Of a stretch of 64,000 bases of DNA, positions 25,527 to 34,067 are shown in pieces. Each line of letters begins with the position of its first letter. Position 1 is the first letter of the stretch. A program made the translations under genes and the position numbers. The notes beneath the pieces are model-generated. The model did no database searches. It had not been told where the DNA came from and saw only the letters and a list, made by a program, of their open reading frames with translations. The DNA comes from a virus, in the IMG/VR virus record IMGVR_UViG_3300021185_002646, positions 1 to 64,000 of that record; one strand, 5' to 3'.

Positions 25527-25868
25527 ATGGAATACACGGTAAATGAAATTAAAAACATTCTTAATAAGGCAAAAACAGCAGCCTATGAAGCAGGTGGCGA
25601 TTATTTTGTTGAGAAGTTAGATAGTAAAGATAATTATCCTTGTGGGTTTGCATGGGTTAACATTCATGGAATTAAAGGTAATACCAAATTGGGTAGGGCT
25701 ATGAAAGCCGCTGGTATTGAAAAAGACTACAGTGGTTCATATAAGATTTGGAATCCATCAGGTATTAACGTGCAAAACGTAGATGTAAAAGAAGTTGGCG
25801 CCGAAGCAGCGGCAGACGTATTTACAAGTTACGGTTTTAAAGCATATGCTGGTTCGAGGTTAGACTAA
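25527..25868 (+). CDS. Hypothetical early protein (113 aa)
   Basis: Strong ribosome-binding site (AAGGAG). The protein has helix-strand patterning with GDYFVEKLDSKDNYPCGFAWV (split: GDYFVEKLDS, YPCGFAWV) and GRAMKAAGI; I recall similar proteins from marine phages but know no function. It is driven by promoter copy 2. Confidence 0.65.
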   Translation: MEYTVNEIKNILNKAKTAAYEAGGDYFVEKLDSKDNYPCGFAWVNIHGIKGNTKLGRAMKAAGIEKDYSGSYKIWNPSGINVQNVDVKEVGAEAAADVFTSYGFKAYAGSRLD

Positions 25869-25869
25869 A

Positions 25870-26031
25870 TTGGATCAAGCAACAATAAAATTATACGAAC
25901 GCAGAATTGATAACTGCGTTCGTACTGCTAATCAAAATCCCAAAGACAGTTGGGCATATAATTTTTGGATGACAACTGCTGGAACACTTTTACGAAAACT
26001 AACAAGGAGTACAAATGCAAAATATAACTAA
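25870..26031 (+). CDS. Small protein from a TTG start (53 aa)
   Basis: From the TTG at 25870, one base after the upstream stop, the frame reads DQATIKLYERRIDN, then SWAYNFWMTTAGTLLRK, a helical hairpin with protein-like composition. It overlaps the start of the DNA ligase gene by 17 nt. GAGG 11 nt upstream may serve as the ribosome-binding site. No ATG is available at this end. Confidence 0.6.
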   Translation: MDQATIKLYERRIDNCVRTANQNPKDSWAYNFWMTTAGTLLRKLTRSTNAKYN

Positions 26032-27139
26032 ACTACCAACTCTTTTCAAACGTGATACAACTGGTAAAATCCGTCAATGGGAAGTTGAATACGGCGAAGA
26101 AAATGGTTCTGCAGGTACAAGAACTATTAGTGGATTAACTGATGGACAAAAAGTCATTAGTGAATGGAATCTAAGTACTCCAAAAAATGTTGGTAAAGTA
26201 AATGAAACTACAAGTTTAAGTCAAGCACAGGCCGAAGCCCAAGCATTATGGGACAAGCGTTCTGAAAAAGAGTATTTTGAAAACGTAGGGGACGTTGACT
26301 CTTATGAACAATTTAAGCCAATGCTTGCACATGATTATACTAAGCGTCCACAAAGTGAAGGTTGGAGTCAACCTAAACTAGATGGAATTCGTTGTGTAGT
26401 TGATAGTAGAGGTATGTGGACACGTGCTGGTAAACCTATTACAAGTTGTCCTCATATTTGGGAATCACTAAAAGGTTATATGGAACAAAATCCACATCAC
26501 ATTTTAGATGGAGAACTTTACAATCATGAACTAAAAGCAAACTTCAATAAAATTACAAGTTTAGTTCGTAAGTTAAAAAGCACACCAGAAGATATGGCTG
26601 AAGCAAAAACACTAGTTGAATATCATGTTTATGATATGTATGATAAATCAGCACCAGATATGAAGTTTACTAATCGTGTTAAACAAGCATATTGGACAAA
26701 TAACGATTATGTAAAAATTGTAAAAACTGATTACTGTGAATCACAAGATCAACTAGATGCATTGTATAGTGAATACATGGAACAAGGCTATGAAGGTCAA
26801 ATGGTGCGTAATGATGCAACATATGACAACAAGCGTAGCAAAAATCTTCTAAAGCGTAAAGAGTTTAAAACTGAAGAATATGAAGTTATCCAAGTACTAG
26901 AAGGTCAAGGTAATTGGAGTGGATATGCTAAACGTTTTATTTTACGTGACAAAGCAGGTAAAGAATTTGGTAGTGGTGTTAGAGGGCAACAAGCACAATT
27001 AAAAGAATTGTGGAATATGCGTGATACTGCTAAAGGAATGCCAAATTGGGCAACATGTAGATTCTTTGATTTAACACCAGATGGAGTTCCACGTTTTCCA
27101 GTAATTATTGATTATGGGCATGGAATTAGGCAAGATTAA
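26015..27139 (+). CDS. ATP-dependent DNA ligase
   Basis: 374 residues. An N-terminal WGR-like segment (about residues 10-70, RQWEVEYGEENGSAG) precedes the ligase core: PKLDGIRCVVD (motif I, Lys of KLDG about residue 127), ILDGELYNHE (motif III), VYDMYDK (IIIa), EGQMVRND (motif IV) and LLKRKEF (motif V), then an OB-like domain with GSGVRGQ. All catalytic positions are present. It seals nicks in phage DNA. It lacks the large N-terminal domain of T4 gp30 and is followed by a terminator. Confidence 0.93.
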   Translation: MQNITKLPTLFKRDTTGKIRQWEVEYGEENGSAGTRTISGLTDGQKVISEWNLSTPKNVGKVNETTSLSQAQAEAQALWDKRSEKEYFENVGDVDSYEQFKPMLAHDYTKRPQSEGWSQPKLDGIRCVVDSRGMWTRAGKPITSCPHIWESLKGYMEQNPHHILDGELYNHELKANFNKITSLVRKLKSTPEDMAEAKTLVEYHVYDMYDKSAPDMKFTNRVKQAYWTNNDYVKIVKTDYCESQDQLDALYSEYMEQGYEGQMVRNDATYDNKRSKNLLKRKEFKTEEYEVIQVLEGQGNWSGYAKRFILRDKAGKEFGSGVRGQQAQLKELWNMRDTAKGMPNWATCRFFDLTPDGVPRFPVIIDYGHGIRQD

Positions 27140-27153
27140 TTCAAATTAATTTA

Positions 27154-27181
27154 AAAACCCTTGAAATACAAGGGTTTTTTT
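27154..27181 (+). terminator. Intrinsic terminator
   Basis: AAAACCCTTG, a 5-nt loop, CAAGGGTTTT then more T. It is near-identical to the terminator at 24161 and is again followed by TATGGCT and the early promoter. Confidence 0.9.
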
Positions 27182-27194
27182 ATGGCTATAAAGG

Positions 27195-27223
27195 TTGACA
27201 ACCAAGACATCTTATCGTATACT
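27195..27223 (+). promoter_or_regulatory. Early sigma70-type promoter, copy 3 with degenerate dyad
   Basis: TTGACA at 27195-27200, a 17-bp spacer and TATACT at 27218-27223. The spacer keeps AAGACATCTT, the centre of the dyad, but its outer bases differ from copies 1 and 2. The following GTATAGTTAATAAAA is retained. Confidence 0.82.
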
Positions 27224-27256
27224 ATATGTATAGTTAATAAAAAACAGGAGTTAAAA

Positions 27257-27607
27257 ATGCAAACACAAATAGAAACATTAAAAAGTAAAATTAAAGCAGA
27301 CTACATTAGATGGACTACTAAAGGTGGTACAGAAGAACTGTCAGGTTACTTTAAAGAAACTGTTGATAAGTTTGATGATAGTATAACTGTTAAAGCTGGT
27401 AAAAAATATACAAAGATCATTAGAGATAATGGTGTTTGGGGTTTTATTGCTAATGATGATTTTGTAACGTCAAATGGTAAAGCATTTAAGAAAGGCGATA
27501 TTCTTAAAGCGGCTGGTTGGCAAGCACCTGCACTAAACAGTGCAAGAGGAAACATTTTTGATGATGATTATTCCATTGCATGGACTGGTCCTCATTACTT
27601 AAAATAG
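27257..27607 (+). CDS. Hypothetical early protein (116 aa)
   Basis: The start at 27257 follows CAGGAG. An upstream in-frame ATG at 27161 lies in the terminator and is rejected. The product has a small domain with DNGVWGFIANDDF and KKGDILKAAGWQAPA, suggesting a compact beta fold with a helical end. Function unknown. Confidence 0.65.
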   Translation: MQTQIETLKSKIKADYIRWTTKGGTEELSGYFKETVDKFDDSITVKAGKKYTKIIRDNGVWGFIANDDFVTSNGKAFKKGDILKAAGWQAPALNSARGNIFDDDYSIAWTGPHYLK

Positions 27608-27616
27608 GAAATAAAA

Positions 27617-28129
27617 ATGGACGTTATTCAAAAAGCAGATTTGTTCGCTAGTGTGGCTCATGCCGCAATTGGACAAAAACGCAAATACAGTGGAGTGGAC
27701 TATATAGTTCACCCACGCAGAGTATCTAAAATGGTTGCTGATTACGAAGGCACAAAAGAAATGATAGCGGCCGCATTGTTGCATGATGTGTTGGAAGATA
27801 CATATGTAACCAGTGAAATGATTGCCGAAGAGTTTGGTTGGAAGATCCACAAGTTAGTTGTTGAGCTTACTGATGTCAGCAAGCCAGAAGATGGAAACCG
27901 TGCAAAGCGTAAGGCAATTGATGCAGAGCGTTTGAGTCATGCAAGTTACGAAGCACAAATTGTTAAACTTGCAGATCTCATAGACAACAGTGATGACATT
28001 GAAGCAAACGATCCAAGTTTTGCTAAAGTGTTCTTAAAAGAAAAAGCACACCTTATTGAAGTTATGGATAAAGTACATTTGCATCCTTTATATCCCATAG
28101 CACTTGGTGTAGTCAACGGAGGTAAATAG
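27617..28129 (+). CDS. MESH1-like HD hydrolase, (p)ppGpp 3'-pyrophosphatase
   Basis: 170 residues, the length of stand-alone MESH1-type enzymes. The metal-binding signature of the RelA/SpoT hydrolase domain is complete: YSGVDYIVHPRRV (His), AALLHDVLEDT (His-Asp and Glu-Asp) and KLADLIDN (Asp). There is no synthetase domain, so it can only degrade. Known relatives hydrolyse (p)ppGpp, and animal MESH1 also acts on NADPH. Placed behind an early promoter, it could blunt the stringent response during infection (inference). Confidence 0.88.
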   Translation: MDVIQKADLFASVAHAAIGQKRKYSGVDYIVHPRRVSKMVADYEGTKEMIAAALLHDVLEDTYVTSEMIAEEFGWKIHKLVVELTDVSKPEDGNRAKRKAIDAERLSHASYEAQIVKLADLIDNSDDIEANDPSFAKVFLKEKAHLIEVMDKVHLHPLYPIALGVVNGGK

Positions 28130-28133
28130 TAGT

Positions 28134-28349
28134 ATGGTAGGACTAGATTTAATGATTATATTGGGCGTGTTTACAGTAGCATGTGCATATTTCAGTCAAC
28201 GAACTGGATATAAACAAGGTGTAAATGAAGGTATGGAATCAACCCTAAAACTTTTGGAAGCAGGTGGTTATATTAAAGTTGTTGAAGATGAATCAACAGG
28301 CCTACAAGAGATACAAAGGGTACCAAATGGAAACAACACCAACACATAA
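28134..28349 (+). CDS. Small membrane-anchored protein (71 aa)
   Basis: An N-terminal transmembrane helix (about residues 4-20, LMIILGVFTVACAYF) followed by a short cytoplasmic helix and tail. Unknown function. The last 23 nt overlap the next gene. Confidence 0.6.
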   Translation: MVGLDLMIILGVFTVACAYFSQRTGYKQGVNEGMESTLKLLEAGGYIKVVEDESTGLQEIQRVPNGNNTNT

Positions 28350-29172
28350 ATTATTCACCTTAGAACAATTACAAGATTATCAGCAAGCAGGTAAATGGCC
28401 ACTTGCTGATTCTACATTGTTGTCTACAAAATATGCAGACCGATGGGAAATGTCTAAGAGACTACATGATACAGTAGATTTAGATTTTTTTAAAAAACAT
28501 AATACTAGGAAAGAAATTGATTCCTGGCATGATGATATTATTCCTAATAAAATTTATTCTAATCTACATTCAGGAAATGTTTTTGGATGGGATGAAGATT
28601 TTATGGCAGGACCAACTGCATGGGCAAACAATGATATTCATTCAGATGAAGTTGTAATGAGAAGTAAAGTATATTTTTATCCATGGTCAGAAGAAGAAAT
28701 TAATTCGTCTGTGCCAGAAGAGTTTAGTTATTTTATAGAAATGCACAAAGATTTTAAACCTGTGCTAGAACATTATTTGTATGAAAACTATTCAGACCAA
28801 TCTGAATTATGGGAAGATTTAGTTCTTTACAAATTGATGATTATCAAGTATAATACTCCTAGTGCTACAGAAAAAAATCGTACAGAACATAGAAAACATA
28901 ATTCTATACGATTTGGAGATGAGCATTGCGACGAAACTCTAGCAGGTTTGCACTTAGGTGAAAATTATTCAGAGTTTTGGGCAAAGAATACTAAAACAAA
29001 CGAACGAGATATGATTACAGAACTAGCAGATAATAAAATGTTAATTATGCATGGACAACATTCAGAGCAAAGTGGGTGGATTCCAACATATCATGGAATG
29101 CAACATAATCCACAAGAAGACCTCGGAGATAGGTATAGTATAATTATGGATTTACAAGTAAGATATAAATAG
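28327..29172 (+). CDS. Putative 2OG-Fe(II) dioxygenase
   Basis: 281 residues from the ATG at 28327; an in-frame ATG further upstream lies deep in the previous gene. The C-terminal third has the ordered iron and 2-oxoglutarate ligands of this superfamily: EHCDET (His-x-Asp), TYHGMQHNP (distal His) and [11 protein letters not shown] (Arg after the last His). The substrate is unknown; T4-like marine phages commonly carry such genes. It ends 8 nt before clpP. Confidence 0.72.
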   Translation: METTPTHKLFTLEQLQDYQQAGKWPLADSTLLSTKYADRWEMSKRLHDTVDLDFFKKHNTRKEIDSWHDDIIPNKIYSNLHSGNVFGWDEDFMAGPTAWANNDIHSDEVVMRSKVYFYPWSEEEINSSVPEEFSYFIEMHKDFKPVLEHYLYENYSDQSELWEDLVLYKLMIIKYNTPSATEKNRTEHRKHNSIRFGDEHCDETLAGLHLGENYSEFWAKNTKTNERDMITELADNKMLIMHGQHSEQSGWIPTYHGMQHNPQEDLGDRYSIIMDLQVRYK

Positions 29173-29180
29173 GAGATAAT

Positions 29181-29768
29181 ATGTTAATACCAACAGTAAT
29201 TGAGACAACAGGCAGAGGCGAACGTGCATACGACATTTATAGTCGTTTGTTAAAAGATCGTATTGTAATGCTTAACGGAGAAGTTAACGACCATACAGCA
29301 AATTTAGTAGTTGCACAAATGCTATTTTTGGAATCACAAAATAGTGCAGAAGATATTAATTTTTACATTAATAGTCCAGGCGGTGCAGTAACTTCGGGAC
29401 TAGGTATATATGATACAATGCAATTTATTAAATCTCCAGTAAGCACAATTGTAATGGGTCAAGCATGTAGTATGGGTAGTTTCCTTGCTATGGCAGGTGA
29501 GCCGGGCAAACGTTTGGTGTTGCCAAATTCACGTACAATGATTCACCAACCTAGTGGTGGTGCAGGCGGACAAGCAACTGATATGCAAATTCAAGTTGAA
29601 GAGATTCTTAAAATGAAAAAGAACCTAACAGAAATTTATGTCAAACATAATAGTGTAGGTAAAACATATGAAGAATTGGCATCAGCTATGGAACGTGATA
29701 ATTTTATGTCAGCACAAGAAGCCGTAGATTTTGGTCTTGCTGATAAAGTTGTTGTTAGAAAAACATAA
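29181..29768 (+). CDS. clpP: ATP-dependent Clp protease proteolytic subunit
   Basis: 195 residues, full family length. The catalytic triad is intact: Ser in [11 protein letters not shown] (about residue 98), His in TMIHQPSGG (about 123), and Asp near the C-terminal helices. [13 protein letters not shown] is the oxyanion-hole region. The first ten residues are short, with no long propeptide. It needs an AAA+ partner, and both ClpX and ClpA are encoded in the window with ClpP-docking loops. Confidence 0.97.
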   Translation: MLIPTVIETTGRGERAYDIYSRLLKDRIVMLNGEVNDHTANLVVAQMLFLESQNSAEDINFYINSPGGAVTSGLGIYDTMQFIKSPVSTIVMGQACSMGSFLAMAGEPGKRLVLPNSRTMIHQPSGGAGGQATDMQIQVEEILKMKKNLTEIYVKHNSVGKTYEELASAMERDNFMSAQEAVDFGLADKVVVRKT

Positions 29769-29790
29769 TATATTTGTAATACTATATTTG

Positions 29791-29798
29791 TATAAATA
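29791..29798 (+). promoter_or_regulatory. T4-type late promoter element TATAAATA, leaderless context
   Basis: An exact octamer with only 5 nt between its end and the ATG at 29804, so a transcript starting at the normal distance would have essentially no leader. Confidence 0.6.
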
Positions 29799-29803
29799 AT
29801 AGT

Positions 29804-30493
29804 ATGAAGATACATGATATATTAGAAGAACAACAAGTACTAGAAGGTCCAAACGATCCTCATATATTTAAAGCAGTATTCTTGGCAGGCGGACCAGGTG
29901 CTGGTAAAAGCTATGTGGCAGGAAGGTTATTGTCTGGACAAGGATTGAGGCCTTTAAATAGTGATGACGTATACGAGTATCTTGCTAAAAAACATAATAT
30001 GGATTTAGGGGACCCTGATGTTGTTGGAAGCGACAAGGGACAAGAAATCCGTAACCGTGCTAAAGAAATTACTAAGACACGAGAAGATTTATATCTAGAT
30101 GGTCGTTTAGGATTAATTATTGATGGCACTGGTAAAGACATTACTAAAGTATCACAAGCTAAAAATCAGTTAAATGAATTAGGTTATGATACAATGATGT
30201 TATTTGTTAACACAAGTGAAGAGGTAGCTCAAGAGCGTAATCTTCAAAGACCACGAACTATACCAGCAGAAATGGTAACAAAGATGTGGCAACGTGTACA
30301 ACAAAATATAATGAAATTCCAACAAGTCTTTGGAGCCGCAAGGTTTCATGTAGTAGACAACAGTGGTGGACTGGAAGATCCAGATCGTAAAGAAAACTTT
30401 GATGCTGTTTACAGAGAAGTAAGAAAGTTTTTAGGTGAACCACCTTCCAAAAGAGCCGCTAAAGCCTGGTTAGACAAGAATACTAAAACATAG
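29804..30493 (+). CDS. P-loop kinase, zeta-toxin/polynucleotide-kinase-like
   Basis: 229 residues. Walker A is FLAGGPGAGKSYVAG (about residues 26-40), followed by LNSDDVYEYL (Asp pair as in zeta-toxin-like and nucleic-acid kinases), LIIDGTGKD (Walker-B-like) and an Arg-rich lid (AQERNLQRPR). This matches the AAA_33/zeta kinase group. It could phosphorylate nucleotides, nucleic acid ends or sugar nucleotides. A late promoter with almost no leader precedes it. Confidence 0.78.
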   Translation: MKIHDILEEQQVLEGPNDPHIFKAVFLAGGPGAGKSYVAGRLLSGQGLRPLNSDDVYEYLAKKHNMDLGDPDVVGSDKGQEIRNRAKEITKTREDLYLDGRLGLIIDGTGKDITKVSQAKNQLNELGYDTMMLFVNTSEEVAQERNLQRPRTIPAEMVTKMWQRVQQNIMKFQQVFGAARFHVVDNSGGLEDPDRKENFDAVYREVRKFLGEPPSKRAAKAWLDKNTKT

Positions 30494-30516
30494 TATATAA
30501 GTGTCGCCAAAATCAG

Positions 30517-30524
30517 CATAAATA
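30517..30524 (+). promoter_or_regulatory. T4-type late promoter element CATAAATA
   Basis: It lies 43 nt before the nuclease ATG at 30568, in the gap after the kinase gene. Confidence 0.5.
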
Positions 30525-30567
30525 TTAAGCAGTTCAAATATAACTGTTTTATATAAAAAGGAATTTT

Positions 30568-30921
30568 ATGTATACATACAACGCAAAATTAGTAAGAGTC
30601 ATAAACGGTGATACTTTGGACATTGAGATCGATCTAGGTTTTGATATTATAATCAAACAACGATTAAAACTATTTGGAATTGATACTCCTGATAGTAGAT
30701 CAACAAACACAGAAATTAAACAAAAAGGTCTTGATGTAAAGCAACGACTTATGGATTTATTAACAAAAGAATTTAAAGTAGAAACTATGCTTAACAAACG
30801 TGGAAAGTATGGTCGTATACTTGGCAATATATATGTTACTGATAACAAAGGTAACGAGATTTGTATAAACGAATTGTTAGTCTCAGAAGGACTAGCAGTG
30901 CGTTATAACATCGGGAAATAA
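30568..30921 (+). CDS. Staphylococcal-nuclease-like protein, cytoplasmic
   Basis: 117 residues with the SNase core: LVRVINGDTLDIEI (about 7-20), LKLFGIDTPDSR (catalytic Asp; Arg of KQRLKLF) and KRGKYGRILGNIYV (second catalytic Arg). It lacks the signal peptide of the paralogue at 20196. In the first catalytic loop the Glu of DTPE is Asp (DTPD), which may lower activity. Similar small SNases occur in T4-like marine phages. Confidence 0.85.
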   Translation: MYTYNAKLVRVINGDTLDIEIDLGFDIIIKQRLKLFGIDTPDSRSTNTEIKQKGLDVKQRLMDLLTKEFKVETMLNKRGKYGRILGNIYVTDNKGNEICINELLVSEGLAVRYNIGK

Positions 30922-30922
30922 T

Positions 30923-32419
30923 ATGAAGTTATTTGGTATTTGGACAATATTTGTAGCCTTATCTATCAGTGCAGTGGCGGCCTACTACAGCATTGTTGGA
31001 CTTGTGGCTATTTTTGCCAGTGCCGTAATACCGATTATTATCATGGGGTCTGTGCTAGAAGTAGGCAAGCTAACATCAGCTGTTTGGTTGCACATGAACT
31101 GGAAATCAGCTCCATTTTTAATTAGAACGTATCTCACTATAGCCGTCATAATGCTTATGTTTATTACAAGCATGGGTATCTTTGGATTTTTATCTAAAGC
31201 ACATATTGAACAAACTAGTGCGGCTAGTGAGAACGTTGCCCAAATTGAACGAATTGAAGAAAACATTGTACGAAATAAACTAATTATTACAAAATCAGAA
31301 GATAAAATTATTAAACTAGAAGAAGTTGATATTTCTTTAGATGATGGAATACAAGAAAAAATACGCATTGAAGAAGAAAGAATTGCAAATGCATACACAG
31401 GTGTGCAACCATCAATTGATGAACAAAATGCAATTATAGAAGCAGAACAAAATGCCAAAGCAAATGCTATAGCACCATTTGAAACACAAATTGCAAACAT
31501 TGATAGAAAAATAGCATTAATGGACGAATACTCAATGAATAATGAAGTTGAGAAAATGCAAGGATTATTAGGTGTTAGACAAGATGGTATACTTGGATGG
31601 AATACTAGAGAAGCATTAAAAAAGTTTAAAGAAGATAATACCAAGGCTAGACAAATGGCACTTTTCCAACTAAATAAAGTAAGAGAAGAATTTGATAGTT
31701 CAGTTATCACTAGTGCTAGAGCTGAGATTAAACGAATTCGAATGTTAGCAGAGCAACAGATTGCCGACTCTAACTCATTAGTAACTAGACTTAGATCACA
31801 ACTTGGTCAAGGTCAACAAGAAGATAATACTGCATTAATTGATGCACAACGTATCTTAATTGAAACATCAGAAAATAAACTAAATGAATTATACACTACA
31901 AAATATGAACTTGAAGGCGAAAGCAGAAAACTAGAAGCAGAAGTTGGACCAGTTAAATATATTGCAGAGTTAGTTTATGGACAAGATCCAAGCAGAAATA
32001 TCTTGGAAGAAACAGTAAGATATGTTATACTAATACTTGTGTTTGTATTTGATCCATTAGCGGTTGTACTTGTTCTTGCAGGTATATCTGGATTAGGATT
32101 ACGCAAACCAATAAAGGAAATATATGAACCCAAAAAAGAACCCAAAAAAGATGAAGTTAGTGCAAATACCAAAGATGTCGCCAGCACTAAGAAAAATGAT
32201 TTGGGTAATAAAAAGAACAGCAAAACTACCAAAAAACCTGTTGTTCAAAATGAAGTATATGAAGATTACGAAGTAAAAAACGATGAAGTAATCCATGTTG
32301 ATTCAAAAGGTAAAGAATATACAATTGATGTACATGGAAATAGAAAATATCTCATTGAACAACTACAATACGACCTCAACGATAAATCAAAAAAATTACA
32401 ACAAAAAAAGAAAAATTAA
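30923..32419 (+). CDS. Large membrane coiled-coil protein with peptidoglycan-binding-like insert
   Basis: 498 residues. Hydrophobic helices lie at about 5-50 and 70-92, then a long coiled coil (about 95-340), then a further helix pair (about 365-395) and a Lys-rich tail. Within the coiled coil, GLLGVRQDGILGWNTREALKKF (split: GLLGVRQDGILG, WNTREALKKF) closely follows the PG_binding_1 pattern (..LG...DG..G..T..A...F). This suggests a protein spanning the inner membrane that reaches the cell wall. Role unknown; DNA ejection or cell-envelope control are possibilities. Confidence 0.7.
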   Translation: MKLFGIWTIFVALSISAVAAYYSIVGLVAIFASAVIPIIIMGSVLEVGKLTSAVWLHMNWKSAPFLIRTYLTIAVIMLMFITSMGIFGFLSKAHIEQTSAASENVAQIERIEENIVRNKLIITKSEDKIIKLEEVDISLDDGIQEKIRIEEERIANAYTGVQPSIDEQNAIIEAEQNAKANAIAPFETQIANIDRKIALMDEYSMNNEVEKMQGLLGVRQDGILGWNTREALKKFKEDNTKARQMALFQLNKVREEFDSSVITSARAEIKRIRMLAEQQIADSNSLVTRLRSQLGQGQQEDNTALIDAQRILIETSENKLNELYTTKYELEGESRKLEAEVGPVKYIAELVYGQDPSRNILEETVRYVILILVFVFDPLAVVLVLAGISGLGLRKPIKEIYEPKKEPKKDEVSANTKDVASTKKNDLGNKKNSKTTKKPVVQNEVYEDYEVKNDEVIHVDSKGKEYTIDVHGNRKYLIEQLQYDLNDKSKKLQQKKKN

Positions 32420-32869
32420 ATGAAAATTGATAATAGTAGTTATACAGTAACGCCCCCAGACCTTTATATGACAGAACATGGAATAAGTATTTTTATTTCA
32501 AGTACTAATAATGATTTAATTAATCCAGTAAAAGAATTATTTGAAAAGTTTATTGCAACAAGTGTTGTTTTTCTTGTTCAAAACAATAAAACAAATTCAG
32601 AGACATTACCATGGATGTGGAATGTATCTAAAACATGCGACTTTATGGTCATCGATGTTGATACGTGTGCATGGGAAGATATCATGGCAGGACTTTTAAA
32701 GTCAAGAGAAGAAGAAAATACAGTGCTATTTTACAGCGATAAATACAAGCGAAGAGAAACTGTAAAATTAATAAATGCTACAGGCACTAATCTAGTTGTT
32801 AGATCAATAGCTGATATTAACAATTATGTGAAGTTACAAATGAGTCCAGAATATTTTAATGACATCTAG
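32420..32869 (+). CDS. Hypothetical protein upstream of clpX (149 aa)
   Basis: Alternating strands and helices (GISIFISS, VVFLVQN, CDFMVIDVD, NTVLFYSD, NLVVRSI) suggest a Rossmann-like alpha/beta fold with no nucleotide-binding motif. It overlaps clpX by 11 nt, so co-regulation with ClpX is likely. An adaptor role for ClpX is possible but only inferred from position. Confidence 0.65.
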   Translation: MKIDNSSYTVTPPDLYMTEHGISIFISSTNNDLINPVKELFEKFIATSVVFLVQNNKTNSETLPWMWNVSKTCDFMVIDVDTCAWEDIMAGLLKSREEENTVLFYSDKYKRRETVKLINATGTNLVVRSIADINNYVKLQMSPEYFNDI

Positions 32870-34067
32870 TATCACGATATGTAATTTTTGTTCCAAAGAC
32901 ACAACACAAGTAAAGAAACTACTAGCAGGTGAAGGTGGTGTTCATATTTGTATTGATTGTGTTGAGCTTTGTCACGGCATTGTTACCAAAGAAACAGAAC
33001 GTTCTATAAAAAAGAATAATATATTTAATGTACCTACTCCTAGAAAAATACACGATAATTTAAATGAACATGTAATTAGTCAAGAGCGTGCAAAAAAGAC
33101 TTTAAGTGTAGCAATATATAATCATTATAAAAGAGTTACATCTAAAACAAAAACAAAATTACAAAAGAGCAATGTGTTATTAGCAGGTCCTACAGGAACA
33201 GGTAAAACATTATTAGCTCAAACACTTTCAAACTTTTTAGGTGTGCCTATGGTTATTACTGATGCAACAGTTATTACAGAAAGTGGATATGCTGGAGACG
33301 ATGCAGAAGTATTAATACATAAACTATTTCAAGCGGCAGACTATAATAAAGAAAAAGCAGAGCAAGGTATTATATATGTTGATGAAATTGATAAGAAAGC
33401 AAAACGTAATGACTATGTAAGTCTTAGCAGAGACGTATCTGGAGAAGGTGTGCAACAGAGCCTTTTAAAGCTCATGGAAGGTACTACAGTACCGGTTCCG
33501 AACAAACCGCAACATAACCCGGAGAAGGTGGATATTGACACCAGTAACATACTATTTGTAGTAGGTGGAGCCTTTGTTGGCCTACAAGATGTTGTGGTCA
33601 ATCGCCTTGGTAAAGCAAAGATAGGATTTAACGACGATTTAGACGCCGATGTAGAACAGTGGGAAACACACTTACAAACACGTGATTTAGTGAAATATGG
33701 ACTTATACCCGAATTTGTGGGTAGATTACCGTCTGTAAACGTCTTAAAGCCGTTAAATAAGAACGATCTACTTAGAATACTAACAGAACCAAAAGACAGT
33801 ATAATAGATCAAATAAAAGAGCTTTTTCTACTTGACAAAATACAAATAGAGTTTACAATAACAGCATTGGAAGAAATTACAGATATTGCCATAAAAGAAG
33901 AATTGGGTGCTAGAGGGTTACGTAAGATTTTAGACGAAAAACTACTTGAAACGCAATATCATTTACCAGAATTGTATAAAAAAGGAATAAGAAAAATTAT
34001 AATAAATGAACAAGTTATTTCTAGAAACGCAAAACCGCAACTCATCAAAGGTGAAGATGCAGAATAG
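32859..34067 (+). CDS. clpX: ATP-dependent Clp protease ATPase subunit ClpX
   Basis: 402 residues. An N-terminal C4 zinc finger (CNFCSKD ... CIDCVELC, residues 7-35) is followed by the AAA+ core: Walker A GPTGTGKT, Walker B IIYVDEID, SRDVSGEGVQQ and the Arg-finger region EFVGRLP. A KIGFND loop fits the IGF/L loop that docks on ClpP. Two substrate loops differ from E. coli ClpX: the pore-1 loop is GYAG rather than GYVG, and the RKH loop is replaced by PQHNPEK. Substrate choice may therefore differ. It is followed by overlapping infC. Confidence 0.97.
   Translation: MTSSITICNFCSKDTTQVKKLLAGEGGVHICIDCVELCHGIVTKETERSIKKNNIFNVPTPRKIHDNLNEHVISQERAKKTLSVAIYNHYKRVTSKTKTKLQKSNVLLAGPTGTGKTLLAQTLSNFLGVPMVITDATVITESGYAGDDAEVLIHKLFQAADYNKEKAEQGIIYVDEIDKKAKRNDYVSLSRDVSGEGVQQSLLKLMEGTTVPVPNKPQHNPEKVDIDTSNILFVVGGAFVGLQDVVVNRLGKAKIGFNDDLDADVEQWETHLQTRDLVKYGLIPEFVGRLPSVNVLKPLNKNDLLRILTEPKDSIIDQIKELFLLDKIQIEFTITALEEITDIAIKEELGARGLRKILDEKLLETQYHLPELYKKGIRKIIINEQVISRNAKPQLIKGEDAE

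Noticed and set aside
30985-31710. Reverse-strand frame opposite the coiled-coil membrane protein
   Set aside because: Ser/Ile-rich shadow of the coiled-coil codons; no promoter or ribosome-binding site on that strand.
34006-34056. Longer N-terminus for IF3
   Set aside because: The extra residues come from the overlap with clpX; the ATG at 34057 has AGGT upstream and leads straight into the conserved N-domain.
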